A DNA stretch of 24,610 nucleotides. Source: a virus. The notes beneath the pieces are model-generated. The model made no database searches. It saw only the letters and a program-made list of their open reading frames with translations, and was not told the origin of the DNA. Numbering within the stretch: the first letter of the stretch is position 1; each line of letters begins with the position of its first letter. Location of the stretch: IMG/VR virus record IMGVR_UViG_3300005441_000152, positions 1 to 24,610 of that record; one strand, 5' to 3'. The position numbers were made by a program, and so were the translations under genes. Positions 1 through 7,169 of this stretch are shown here, piece after piece.

Positions 1-115
1 CGGTCGCGAGTTGAATCACCGCAGACTGGCTTTCCTTCGCGCATCGTTCTGAGATGCCGCAGGCGATTACCATCGCCGCAGCGATCATCAGGGCGGCGAC
101 GTGGTGCCAGGTCAT
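1..115 (-). CDS. N-terminus of a small membrane/lipoprotein-like protein (partial, runs off the left edge)
   Basis: The reading frame opens at an ATG that shares an ATGA overlap with the stop codon of the SGNH hydrolase gene, so the two are translationally coupled. The 38 visible residues begin MTWHHVAALMIAAAMVIACG. This is a short N-terminus followed by a hydrophobic stretch (residues 6-18) and a Cys at 19 in a lipobox-like context (V-I-A-C), then a polar segment. That pattern fits an exported lipoprotein or a single-pass membrane protein. Its place at the end of the virion genes would suit a lysis accessory protein such as a spanin component, but that is only inference from position. The missing C-terminus prevents a firm call. 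Confidence 0.6.
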   Translation of the reverse strand, partial: MTWHHVAALMIAAAMVIACGISERCAKESQSAVIQLAT

Positions 116-819
116 CCGAACGTTACGAACGGACGAACGATGTCGCACGCCCGCGCGCGTCCGGTCGTATTCCAGTGGATTCCATCGATGGTAAATGGCC
201 CGGTGTCCGATCCGTTCCCGGGGGCATTCAGGGCCGCCAGGGTCGTCAGGTAAAGGCCGGTCGTCGGCGTGCTCCCGCCGCCGTTTCGCAGGCCGATAAC
301 CATCGAGTTGGCGTAGGAGGCGAAGCCGTTCTTTAGGTCTACCTCCGTCTCGTCGAGGCGCTGATCGTTGGCGCCAGCGAGTCCATTCTGGCCGGTGGGC
401 GTCTTCTCGCCCCAGGCATAAGGGCCGATAACCAGCACCTTTTGCGTTGTGAACTTCGACACCAGGGAGGCGATATCGCTTTGCGTGGTCGCACGAACAA
501 CCGCCCTCTCATTGGTGCCTATGCACAATACAACGTGTGTGAAGGCGTTTGCGGCGAGCTCGGCAGCAATCCGCCCGTTGACGTCGCTGATCTTTGCCCC
601 GTTGACTGACTTGTTAACGATCCCAGGCGTGCGCACCGTGCCGGTCAAACCGCCAGCTACCGCGCCGTTTAATCCCGTCGCATACGTCGGGTTGAATGCC
701 ATCCGCATCTGTTCCCAGAGCGGCTGAAGCATCTGGTACGGTAAAGCCGGGTCAGCGAGGGAATCGCCCTCCCAGAGGATCAGCGAGCTACGGGTAATAT
801 CCCACGTTGATAGCGCCAT
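112..819 (-). CDS. SGNH/GDSL-family hydrolase, probable tail-associated esterase
   Basis: This 235-aa protein carries the SGNH hydrolase blocks in order. Block I is GDSL at residues 18-21 (nucleophile Ser20), a Gly near residue 74 fits block II, block III is GTNE at 101-104 (oxyanion Asn103), and block V is DGIH at 212-215 (catalytic Asp212 and His215). All expected catalytic residues are therefore visible. The family hydrolyses esters, often removing acetyl groups from polysaccharides. The gene starts 3 bases after the stop of a predicted appendage protein and overlaps the next gene by ATGA. This placement suggests a virion enzyme that modifies a cell-surface glycan during adsorption. There is no signal peptide, which fits a virion-assembled enzyme better than a secreted one. 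The substrate is unknown. Confidence 0.85.
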   Translation of the reverse strand: MALSTWDITRSSLILWEGDSLADPALPYQMLQPLWEQMRMAFNPTYATGLNGAVAGGLTGTVRTPGIVNKSVNGAKISDVNGRIAAELAANAFTHVVLCIGTNERAVVRATTQSDIASLVSKFTTQKVLVIGPYAWGEKTPTGQNGLAGANDQRLDETEVDLKNGFASYANSMVIGLRNGGGSTPTTGLYLTTLAALNAPGNGSDTGPFTIDGIHWNTTGRARACDIVRPFVTFG

Positions 820-822
820 GGG

Positions 823-1587
823 TCACAGCGGCGCGCCGCACGCCATGAACACGGCGTCGGCGTACAAAGAAAACGTCAGGTCGTCGCTCTGAATGATCAG
901 CGAGCCGGCCTGCGTCGACATGTTGGCGAGCCCCGAGCCGGACGCAGTGAAAACGACCGTATCGTTGATCTCGATCGTGAACGCCCCGCTCACGGAGTTG
1001 AAGTGCATCGCCAGCACGAAGTAGGTCCCGACCGGGATTCCCGATCCGATCGTGCCCGCTGCACCGAGCGCCGTCCGGTTGTCGGAACCGTTGTTGAAAT
1101 TGAGCTGCAAGATCGTCGCTGATACCGTCTGCACCCACTGCAGATAGGTGAAGTGCCCGGCCTGGTAGAGACCGAGCGGGATAACTGTCTTTGCTGCGCT
1201 GACCGACCCGGCCGACGGAATCTTGCAGCGCGAGGCCGCGTACCATGACTCCGTCTTCGGCGCGGCGATGAGTACCTGGCTGTCCGTCTTCCCGAGGGAC
1301 AGGTACCCGGTAGCGGCGGCGCCAGACGGAACCTTGAACACGCCGCCCGTTTCAGTTGCGACTTGCGTCGGTGTATTTGCGGCGCTGAGAAAGAATTCGC
1401 CGTCCAGTAGGTCGGAGCCATGGAACCGGTTGAGGGTCGGGATGCGCGTCACGGCTACGGCGGCCCGCTCGCCGATCCAGCCCATCGGATTGCCAGCAGC
1501 GGCGGCCCACGTCGCCCCTTCGTCCTTGGACATCTCGAGCACGGCCGGCCCGACGCGCAGATCAAGCTTTCCTTGTACTCGTCCCAT
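823..1587 (-). CDS. Predicted beta-rich tail appendage protein
   Basis: The 254-aa product has no signal peptide or membrane segment. It is rich in Gly, Ser, Ala and Thr with alternating hydrophobic residues, as in beta-sandwich appendage proteins. The central and C-terminal part (roughly 110-250) loosely resembles a LamG/concanavalin-like carbohydrate-binding fold, for example the GTYFVLAMHFNSVSGAFTIE stretch and the alternating strand that follows. That resemblance is an impression, not a motif match. Its ATG overlaps the preceding stop by one base (TGATG), and it directly precedes the SGNH hydrolase, so the three genes form a coupled tail-appendage operon. A role in receptor binding or in positioning the hydrolase is plausible but unproven. 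Confidence 0.7.
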   Translation of the reverse strand: MGRVQGKLDLRVGPAVLEMSKDEGATWAAAAGNPMGWIGERAAVAVTRIPTLNRFHGSDLLDGEFFLSAANTPTQVATETGGVFKVPSGAAATGYLSLGKTDSQVLIAAPKTESWYAASRCKIPSAGSVSAAKTVIPLGLYQAGHFTYLQWVQTVSATILQLNFNNGSDNRTALGAAGTIGSGIPVGTYFVLAMHFNSVSGAFTIEINDTVVFTASGSGLANMSTQAGSLIIQSDDLTFSLYADAVFMACGAPL

Positions 1588-2228
1588 CAGATCACCGCTT
1601 TCGCGACGTTGTACGTGCCGATCGGGTATCGCTGCGTCTCGAGCCAGTCGATTTCAACGGTGAGGCGCATGGTTCCCGCGGCTCCCTGGGCGACCTCGTT
1701 CCGCACCAACAGCCCTTCGCCGTCCTGCAGGACCAGCGGGTGCTGAATCAGGTCCTCGGTCGACATGAGGATCACCCCGCCCAAGCCCTTGGGGACGGCG
1801 GCGCCGGTGGCTAGCTCGGTCCACGACATCGCACCGATCGAGTCGGTGTCGATGGTCTGCGTGCCGGCGGTGAGTTGGTCCGACCCGGCCATCCTGCCGG
1901 TCAGCAGCGCGGCGGGAACATCGGCCCTCTTCTTCGTCGGCGTCAGCGCAACGGCTCCGGTGCCGCCCGAGTGCGCGACCGTATAGGAGGTCAGCTTGTA
2001 AAGCGCAAGCTGGACTTCCTGGGCGTTCGTGTAGCCGGTGACGGTGTTGGCCTTGACAAGAACCCGCTGGATGACAGCGAAACGGCGTTTGTCGGTGAGT
2101 TGGGTGGCGGCGGGGATCGAAAGGCGGGCGGCCCACAGGTGGCCGTTCGTGGCGCTCCCGGCGACGACACCAGCGATGAGGCCGGAATAGCGCCCGCTCC
2201 GGTATGTCCCTTCTACGGCGTAATCCAT
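1587..2228 (-). CDS. Virion structural protein, paralogue of the protein at 12526-13203
   Basis: A 213-aa predicted beta-rich protein. Its C-terminal third carries a HPLVLQDGEGLLVRN segment followed by a strand ending in EIDWLE. The same pattern (HPFVLAQNEGLIVEN, then DFSWAE) occurs in the 225-aa protein at 12526-13203. The middle parts also align (VLVKANTV...LYKLTSYTV against MLVKWVQT...VFKVTSFTV). From memory, proteins with this signature recur in metagenomic phage late regions, but I cannot name a function. The gene begins 38 bases from a divergently transcribed gene, and the start codon lies six bases after a copy of the TGACC motif. It opens the leftmost minus-strand module. Confidence 0.75.
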   Translation of the reverse strand: MDYAVEGTYRSGRYSGLIAGVVAGSATNGHLWAARLSIPAATQLTDKRRFAVIQRVLVKANTVTGYTNAQEVQLALYKLTSYTVAHSGGTGAVALTPTKKRADVPAALLTGRMAGSDQLTAGTQTIDTDSIGAMSWTELATGAAVPKGLGGVILMSTEDLIQHPLVLQDGEGLLVRNEVAQGAAGTMRLTVEIDWLETQRYPIGTYNVAKAVI

Positions 2229-2265
2229 CGCCTAGGTCAGGGCGGGCGCCCGGGGTGACCAGGGT
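2229..2265. promoter_or_regulatory. Divergent start-associated motif (site 1), between oppositely transcribed genes
   Basis: These 37 bases are the whole gap between a leftward gene (ATG at 2228) and a rightward gene (ATG at 2266). Read on the minus strand they contain GGGCGCCCGCCCTGACC, then six bases, then ATGG. Read on the plus strand they contain GGGCGCCCGGGGTGACC, then five bases, then ATGG. The two arms share the palindromic centre GGGCGCCC, so the site is one imperfect inverted repeat facing both genes. This is the clearest sign that the element is a directional control signal used once per gene start. A promoter or operator function is inferred. Confidence 0.7.
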
Positions 2266-3057
2266 ATGGCCGACTCCCAGATTGACCCCGCCGAGGCCCT
2301 GGTCGTGGTGACGGGCCTGGAGCCGTTCCTGAGGCACACGTCCCGGGACCTCGGATCGGCGATCGTCCGGTCAGAACAGCTCCCGGAAGCAATCGAGGCC
2401 AAGCTCTATCGGTTCATCAACCGCACGGAACGCGAAGAGCCGTCCGACCTTCCCGCCTTCGACTTCGATGAGGTGGTCAAACTATTGGACGAGCCCGAAA
2501 CGGAGGCCGTGGAGAAGACCCTGGCGGCCTTCGGGGGGCAGCATGCCCTCGCCCTGGCGGTGGGGGCCCAGGTAACCCGCATTCACGCCTACGTTCGCCA
2601 GCAAATTCCCCGCCCGGTCCATATCGGCCTGGACGGCCCCGAAAAGCTCACCCCTGCCCCCTCCGACCTCTATCGCTTCCGCCGGTGCTGGCGGATAGCC
2701 GAGCGGCCGCTTTCCCTATTCGACGAGCTCCAGGAGTACGCCCTATCCCGGGATCAGGTGAAACACTTCGCCATCATGTTCCCGACGACTTGGAAGACCT
2801 TCTGGCCGACCGTCCAGGAGTGCCTTGTTCGGAAGAAAACCGTCTCCGAGGCCTGGCGCCTGTCCCGACAAAAAGAAACGCTCCTGCGCGTTCTGGGGCA
2901 GCAGGAGGCCCAATCCCTGAAGCTCGCCCAGGCCCTCGCCCCCATCTACGCCCAGGAACAGCAGGCCCAGGCTGCACAATCTGCGCAACGCACCACGACG
3001 GCCGTGGCCATGGGCGGCGAGGCGACCCCCGTCCAGCGCCTCGACGCGGCATCCTGA
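2266..3057 (+). CDS. Predicted helical protein of unknown function on the opposite strand
   Basis: A 263-aa protein encoded against the direction of its neighbours. The sequence looks mostly alpha-helical, with an acidic N-terminal half. A central Trp/Arg/Phe-rich stretch (residues about 138-190, including RFRRCWRIAER and MFPTTWKTFWPTVQE) is followed by a Gln/Ala-rich helical tail (about 205-250). No signal peptide, membrane segment or catalytic motif is visible. Its ATG is five bases after the rightward arm of the start-associated motif, which argues that it is a genuine, regulated phage gene. It is followed after 49 bases by a lipoprotein gene on the same strand. Function is not recognised. 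Confidence 0.75.
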   Translation: MADSQIDPAEALVVVTGLEPFLRHTSRDLGSAIVRSEQLPEAIEAKLYRFINRTEREEPSDLPAFDFDEVVKLLDEPETEAVEKTLAAFGGQHALALAVGAQVTRIHAYVRQQIPRPVHIGLDGPEKLTPAPSDLYRFRRCWRIAERPLSLFDELQEYALSRDQVKHFAIMFPTTWKTFWPTVQECLVRKKTVSEAWRLSRQKETLLRVLGQQEAQSLKLAQALAPIYAQEQQAQAAQSAQRTTTAVAMGGEATPVQRLDAAS

Positions 3058-3106
3058 ACTAACGCACAGCATTGCGAACCAGTCCGACCGGGTGCACGGT
3101 TGAGGC

Positions 3107-3469
3107 ATGAGATACGTCCTCGCGTGTGCGTTGCTGGTGGCCATCGGATGCGGCGAAGAAGAGCAGCCGACGACGGGTGTCGCCGAGTCCTGGGGCTATA
3201 TCTGGTCGTTCGACAGCGGCGAGCCGCCGTTGCGTGGCGATCTCACGCTGTACCGAGGTGAGAAGCTGTCGGGGACGGTCTACCGGCCGCTGAACTACCC
3301 CGCTGGCGCAGTTTGGGATACCACGATTGCGGGCAAGTCACTCGGGGCCGTCGAGCTTCTGAACTTCGGTAATCCCTGGTGGACCCTCGCGTGCGATGCC
3401 GAACTGTCCTGCACGGCGACCCAGGTCGACGACGGCAGTACCGGGACGTTTCAGGGCACGCGCAACTAG
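3107..3469 (+). CDS. Small predicted lipoprotein
   Basis: The 120-aa product starts with a typical lipoprotein signal: MRYVLACALLVAIGCGEEEQ has a short charged start, a hydrophobic core and a lipobox (A-I-G-C, Cys15) followed by acidic residues. The mature part is small, Trp- and Gly-containing and probably beta-rich, with two further Cys residues late in the chain (LACDAELSC). A GAGG stretch a few bases before the ATG can serve as ribosome binding site. The gene ends convergently with the minus-strand gene at 3466, sharing four bases. A membrane-anchored protein on the opposite strand among virion genes resembles phage 'moron' lipoproteins that alter the host envelope or exclude other phages. 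That role is inference only. Confidence 0.75.
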   Translation: MRYVLACALLVAIGCGEEEQPTTGVAESWGYIWSFDSGEPPLRGDLTLYRGEKLSGTVYRPLNYPAGAVWDTTIAGKSLGAVELLNFGNPWWTLACDAELSCTATQVDDGSTGTFQGTRN

Positions 3470-5304
3470 GGCTGCGTGTAGTCCCGCTCTGAAGCGGGCT
3501 GCTCGTTCAGGGCCGCGAGCCCGCCCCGGCTGATCCTGTCGGCCACGGCGTTGGACACGCCGAGTTGCAGCGCCATCGCGCCGAGTTGGCCCGGATTCGC
3601 GCCCGCGCGGGAGGCTTGCACCAGCTTCGCCATGGCGAACTGTCCAGCGCGGACGGTGGGCATGCCCAGGCGCCGGACGCCTTCCGCCGCCACGCCTGCC
3701 GCGAACCCCTCCACGCTTCCCGACATGGCGCCCGCTGTCGGCAGGAGGACCGAAGTCAGCAGGTTTCCGGCGGTCGTCTTGCCCTGCGCCGCTTGCTCTG
3801 CGCGTGCCGCCAGCGCGTCGCGTGTCGTCGCGAACGTGAAGATTTTCTTGTTCAGTTTGCGTAGCTCGGACATGTCGAGGCCGACCCGTTCGCCCTCGTC
3901 CTCAATGGCTCCAACCACGTCGCGTTGAATCGCCCGCTTCGCCTGCATGGCAAGTGTCCGCGTTTGCGGGTCGTCCGTTGCCGGCATCAGGCCCTCGCCA
4001 AGCTCGTTGGCGTAGTTCCGCATCGAGCGAGCCGGCAGCTTTTCTCCCGGGGTGATCTTCCCGTCGGTGCCGTACTGGTTTCGCAGTTTGGCTAGCGCCC
4101 TGTCATACGCATCGGCGATGTACCCCCGCCCCTCGGCGAGCGCCTTGTCCATCGACCCCTGAAGTCGCTCCTCCACCCGGCCGAGGTCGACGCCTCCGTT
4201 CTTGGGCGCCTTCGCCGGGTTCGCGAACCGTGGATCGGGGGCGTTGTCGATCGACGTGTAGTAGGGCTCGGTTTGTTCCGCCAGCTTGTCGAGCCTGCGG
4301 GTGTACTGCTTTGCGACGATCCCCGGATGGCTCTTCGCGAGAACGCTTTGCCCTGCTTCGAGGGGCAGATCGTTCCCGATCTGCTCGTACAGGTTCTCGC
4401 CGCCCTCGCCGGCCACGATGCTAGCACGCTTGCCGACCTTGCCGACCGTCCCGCCAGCCTCGCCGCGCGAGACGGCTTCCTTCCCCACTTCTTTCACCCG
4501 CTCGGGCGTGCGACCGATGTACCCGCCGATCGCCCCCGTCCCGCCCGACAGGATGAGGCCGGCCGGATCGCCCGCCGCCTGGCTGGCCGCCTCGAGCCGG
4601 TGTCCTGGCTCGGCGGAGAGAGCAGCCATGCCTGGAGCCGTCGCCTCGTATTGGGCGATGCTTCGCACGGCCCCGGGGAGAGCGCCCCGGCCAGGAATAG
4701 CCGCGCCTACCTCGCCGGCAACGAACTGCACCGGGGACGGCAGCGCGCTGCCGGCAAGCGCCCCGGCCTGTCTGACGCCCGGTGCGGCCGCTGCGTCGGA
4801 TTGTGCCTGCTGCTGGCTGAACGACGGATCGCCGACGCGCTCCCCTACGGCGCGCGCCGCCTTTTCGGCGAGTCCACCCGTCGTAACGTCAGAAATCCCC
4901 CGCTCCAACTCGCGCCGCTTTTCGGGATTCTTCGAGAGAAAGTCGCTTTGAGCGACGAGCGGCCCCACGCCGGGAATCAGGTACGCCCCCGCCTGGAGCG
5001 GCGTCCGTGGGGTCGATGATTCCGCGCTGATGTTCGCCAGCGTCTTGGCTCCCTGGACGATGTTCCCGCCCGTCTGCTTTAGGTTGTCGAGCAAGCCGGG
5101 GCGGGGAGTTGCAGCGAGGGCCTGGATATTGGCGTCGTAGCCCTGCGCGGCCGGGCTGAACTGCCGACCCGTGGGCGCGGCCTCGGTTTCCCATGGGAAC
5201 GGCTTGGCGGCGGGCGCTGGCTCGTCGAACAGGCCGGCGTACTTGCCCTTGGGTTTCTTGGACGGCTCCTCGTCGTCCGCGAAAAGTGCGTCGTACTTGC
5301 CCAT
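3466..5304 (-). CDS. Large predicted internal virion (ejection) protein
   Basis: A 612-aa protein rich in Ala, Gly and charged residues. The N-terminus has two copies of a short motif, GKYDALFAD at residues 2-10 and GKYAGLFDE at 20-28, in a polar, Pro-containing leader. Phage internal virion proteins often begin with such KYxxLF segments. Several Gly/Ala-rich hydrophobic stretches follow (about 104-118, 178-215, 250-262 and 517-545) that could be amphipathic or membrane-active, plus charged helical regions at 330-510. It starts with a TGATG overlap after another large predicted internal protein. Together they would suit proteins ejected with DNA in short-tailed phages. No enzymatic motif was recognised. 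Confidence 0.7.
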   Translation of the reverse strand: MGKYDALFADDEEPSKKPKGKYAGLFDEPAPAAKPFPWETEAAPTGRQFSPAAQGYDANIQALAATPRPGLLDNLKQTGGNIVQGAKTLANISAESSTPRTPLQAGAYLIPGVGPLVAQSDFLSKNPEKRRELERGISDVTTGGLAEKAARAVGERVGDPSFSQQQAQSDAAAAPGVRQAGALAGSALPSPVQFVAGEVGAAIPGRGALPGAVRSIAQYEATAPGMAALSAEPGHRLEAASQAAGDPAGLILSGGTGAIGGYIGRTPERVKEVGKEAVSRGEAGGTVGKVGKRASIVAGEGGENLYEQIGNDLPLEAGQSVLAKSHPGIVAKQYTRRLDKLAEQTEPYYTSIDNAPDPRFANPAKAPKNGGVDLGRVEERLQGSMDKALAEGRGYIADAYDRALAKLRNQYGTDGKITPGEKLPARSMRNYANELGEGLMPATDDPQTRTLAMQAKRAIQRDVVGAIEDEGERVGLDMSELRKLNKKIFTFATTRDALAARAEQAAQGKTTAGNLLTSVLLPTAGAMSGSVEGFAAGVAAEGVRRLGMPTVRAGQFAMAKLVQASRAGANPGQLGAMALQLGVSNAVADRISRGGLAALNEQPASERDYTQP

Positions 5305-7169
5305 CAGAGGGTGTCGACTTGGCCGAGGGAGCGAAGAATCTGGAGCGCCTTCGCCTTCTCGGCGCGGGTCGCCTTCGGGTCGGCGATTGCCTCGCGTGCC
5401 AGCTTCGCCCGCGGGTCCTCACGTTTTACTGCGGGCGCCGCGGCCGGCACGCTCCCGCTCTTCTCGAGCACGCGCCCGGCCGTGCCGGTGAGCTTGAACT
5501 GATCGCGCACTTGCTCGCGAGCCGCCGCTAGGCCGCCCTCGCTCTGGGGGCCGTACTGGCCATAAAAGTTGTTCCACTCGCCCTGGGAGATGGCGGCGCC
5601 CGATGCCGTGCGGCCGATGTTCTCCATGTAGCGCCGCACGTTCGTGAAGTACATCCGCGCGCGGGGCGACAGCCCGTCAAATTCGTTTTGCGCCAGGGCG
5701 CCGACAGACTGGAGCCCGCCACTGACGAGGCCGCCGATCACGGCCTTGGCCCCGCCGCCCTTGCCCATCTCCTGGGCCTGTTCGACCTGGCGCTGGTTGT
5801 TGATCCACTTCTGGACCTCATCGCGCGAGGGCGTGTACTTCATCTTTTCGATGTTGTCGATCGCCCGGATCGCTGACGCGGCCTTCGTCGCCTTGTCGCT
5901 TTCCCCTGCCTCGACCTTGTTCTGTTTCAGCGCGTCGGCAACTGCCTTCTGCCCTGCCTTCCCGCTCAGTCCCAGCTTCGCCGCATACGTGTACAGGCCG
6001 GGCGTATCGCCGGGGTGCTGCTGAACGTAGTCCGCGAGTTGCGAGGAGGTGTCGAGCGACGGGCCCGGGCCTCCTCCGCCGCCCTTCGGCTTTCGCGCGG
6101 CCGCTGCTGCAGCGCGGGCCGCTGCCGAGATGTCCGCTTGCGCGAGGCGCGTCTCGTCGTCTCGAATTCCCGCCAGCGTTCGCTCGCGCTCGGCGAGTGC
6201 GGCCTGCTCGATCTTCTGGACGTCGGCGTTGGTGTTGATCTGAGCCTGGGGGACGCCCAGCTTCGCCAGCTGCTCCCGCAGCATGGCCGCGCTCGAGTCC
6301 AGTAGCGCGGCGTGCTTCAGGTCGAGTTGTTTGAACGCGTCGTCGCGCTCTTTCGTGGCCTGCTCGACGTCCTTGCCCGACTTCGTGGCGACCTGGAACA
6401 GCTTCTCTTGCTGCGCCTTCTGGCGGGCGATGTTCTCTTTGTTCGCCTCGGTGATGATCTGCAGGGCGGTGTTCGGGCCGCCATTGATGCCCGCGGCGTA
6501 GCCGCCCATCCCGACCGCGATGGCCTTCAGGATGCGGGTGGCGAAGTTGTCGGACGCCTGGGGGTCCTTGATGCCGAATGCCTTGAACGCCTCGTAATCG
6601 TCGTTCGCCTGCTTCTGGCGCTCCTGGATTCGCTTTGTCGCCTCGTCGGCGATACGCCGCTGTTCCTGGCGGAAGGAATCGGCGATAAACGACTGGCGCT
6701 CGGCCTCCTGACTCTTGGCCGTGGCTCCGGCGGCGCTCACCCCGCCCTGATCCTGGGCGGTCCCCTGGCGGGCGGCGGTGTTCTGGTCGATGCTGGCGAG
6801 GTTCGCCGACTCTGCCGGGGTGACCACGCGGCTCACGGGGACCGGCGCCGGCATCTGGGGCGAGTACGGCTTGACAGTGGGCACGCTGGCCGGGAGCACA
6901 TTCGGCACCGGGGCGGCGGGAGACGGGGCGGGCATCGGCATCGGGGGTTGCGTCATCTGCTCCGGGCCGGGGGCCTGGCTCGGGGGCGGGGGCATGGGGT
7001 TCGGCGCGCCGGCCAGTATGGTTTTCCCTGGCCCGAATGACAGGCCAATTTCGTCCTGCCTGGGAGCGCCGTAGGCGAGCGGGATCGGCTGCGCCCCGGC
7101 CTGCTCGCCGATGTCCCCGCCCAGCGGATGCTCGTCGTCGTCGAATTCGCCCGTGGCGGGGTTGAACAT
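5304..7169 (-). CDS. Large predicted internal virion protein with Pro-rich N-terminus and coiled coil
   Basis: The 621-aa product has three visible parts. Residues about 35-120 are Pro/Ala/Met-rich and probably disordered. Residues about 150-385 are a long charged, Gln/Ala/Lys-rich helical region typical of coiled coils, interrupted by a Gly-rich hydrophobic patch (AVGMGGYAAGINGG, about 217-230) and ending in a short GGGGGPGP linker. The remainder is helical with another Gly-rich patch near 475-490. The start overlaps the upstream stop as TGATG, and the stop overlaps the next start the same way, so it is the middle of a three-gene coupled set. An ejection-protein role is inferred from size, composition and position. 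Confidence 0.7.
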   Translation of the reverse strand: MFNPATGEFDDDEHPLGGDIGEQAGAQPIPLAYGAPRQDEIGLSFGPGKTILAGAPNPMPPPPSQAPGPEQMTQPPMPMPAPSPAAPVPNVLPASVPTVKPYSPQMPAPVPVSRVVTPAESANLASIDQNTAARQGTAQDQGGVSAAGATAKSQEAERQSFIADSFRQEQRRIADEATKRIQERQKQANDDYEAFKAFGIKDPQASDNFATRILKAIAVGMGGYAAGINGGPNTALQIITEANKENIARQKAQQEKLFQVATKSGKDVEQATKERDDAFKQLDLKHAALLDSSAAMLREQLAKLGVPQAQINTNADVQKIEQAALAERERTLAGIRDDETRLAQADISAAARAAAAAARKPKGGGGGPGPSLDTSSQLADYVQQHPGDTPGLYTYAAKLGLSGKAGQKAVADALKQNKVEAGESDKATKAASAIRAIDNIEKMKYTPSRDEVQKWINNQRQVEQAQEMGKGGGAKAVIGGLVSGGLQSVGALAQNEFDGLSPRARMYFTNVRRYMENIGRTASGAAISQGEWNNFYGQYGPQSEGGLAAAREQVRDQFKLTGTAGRVLEKSGSVPAAAPAVKREDPRAKLAREAIADPKATRAEKAKALQILRSLGQVDTL

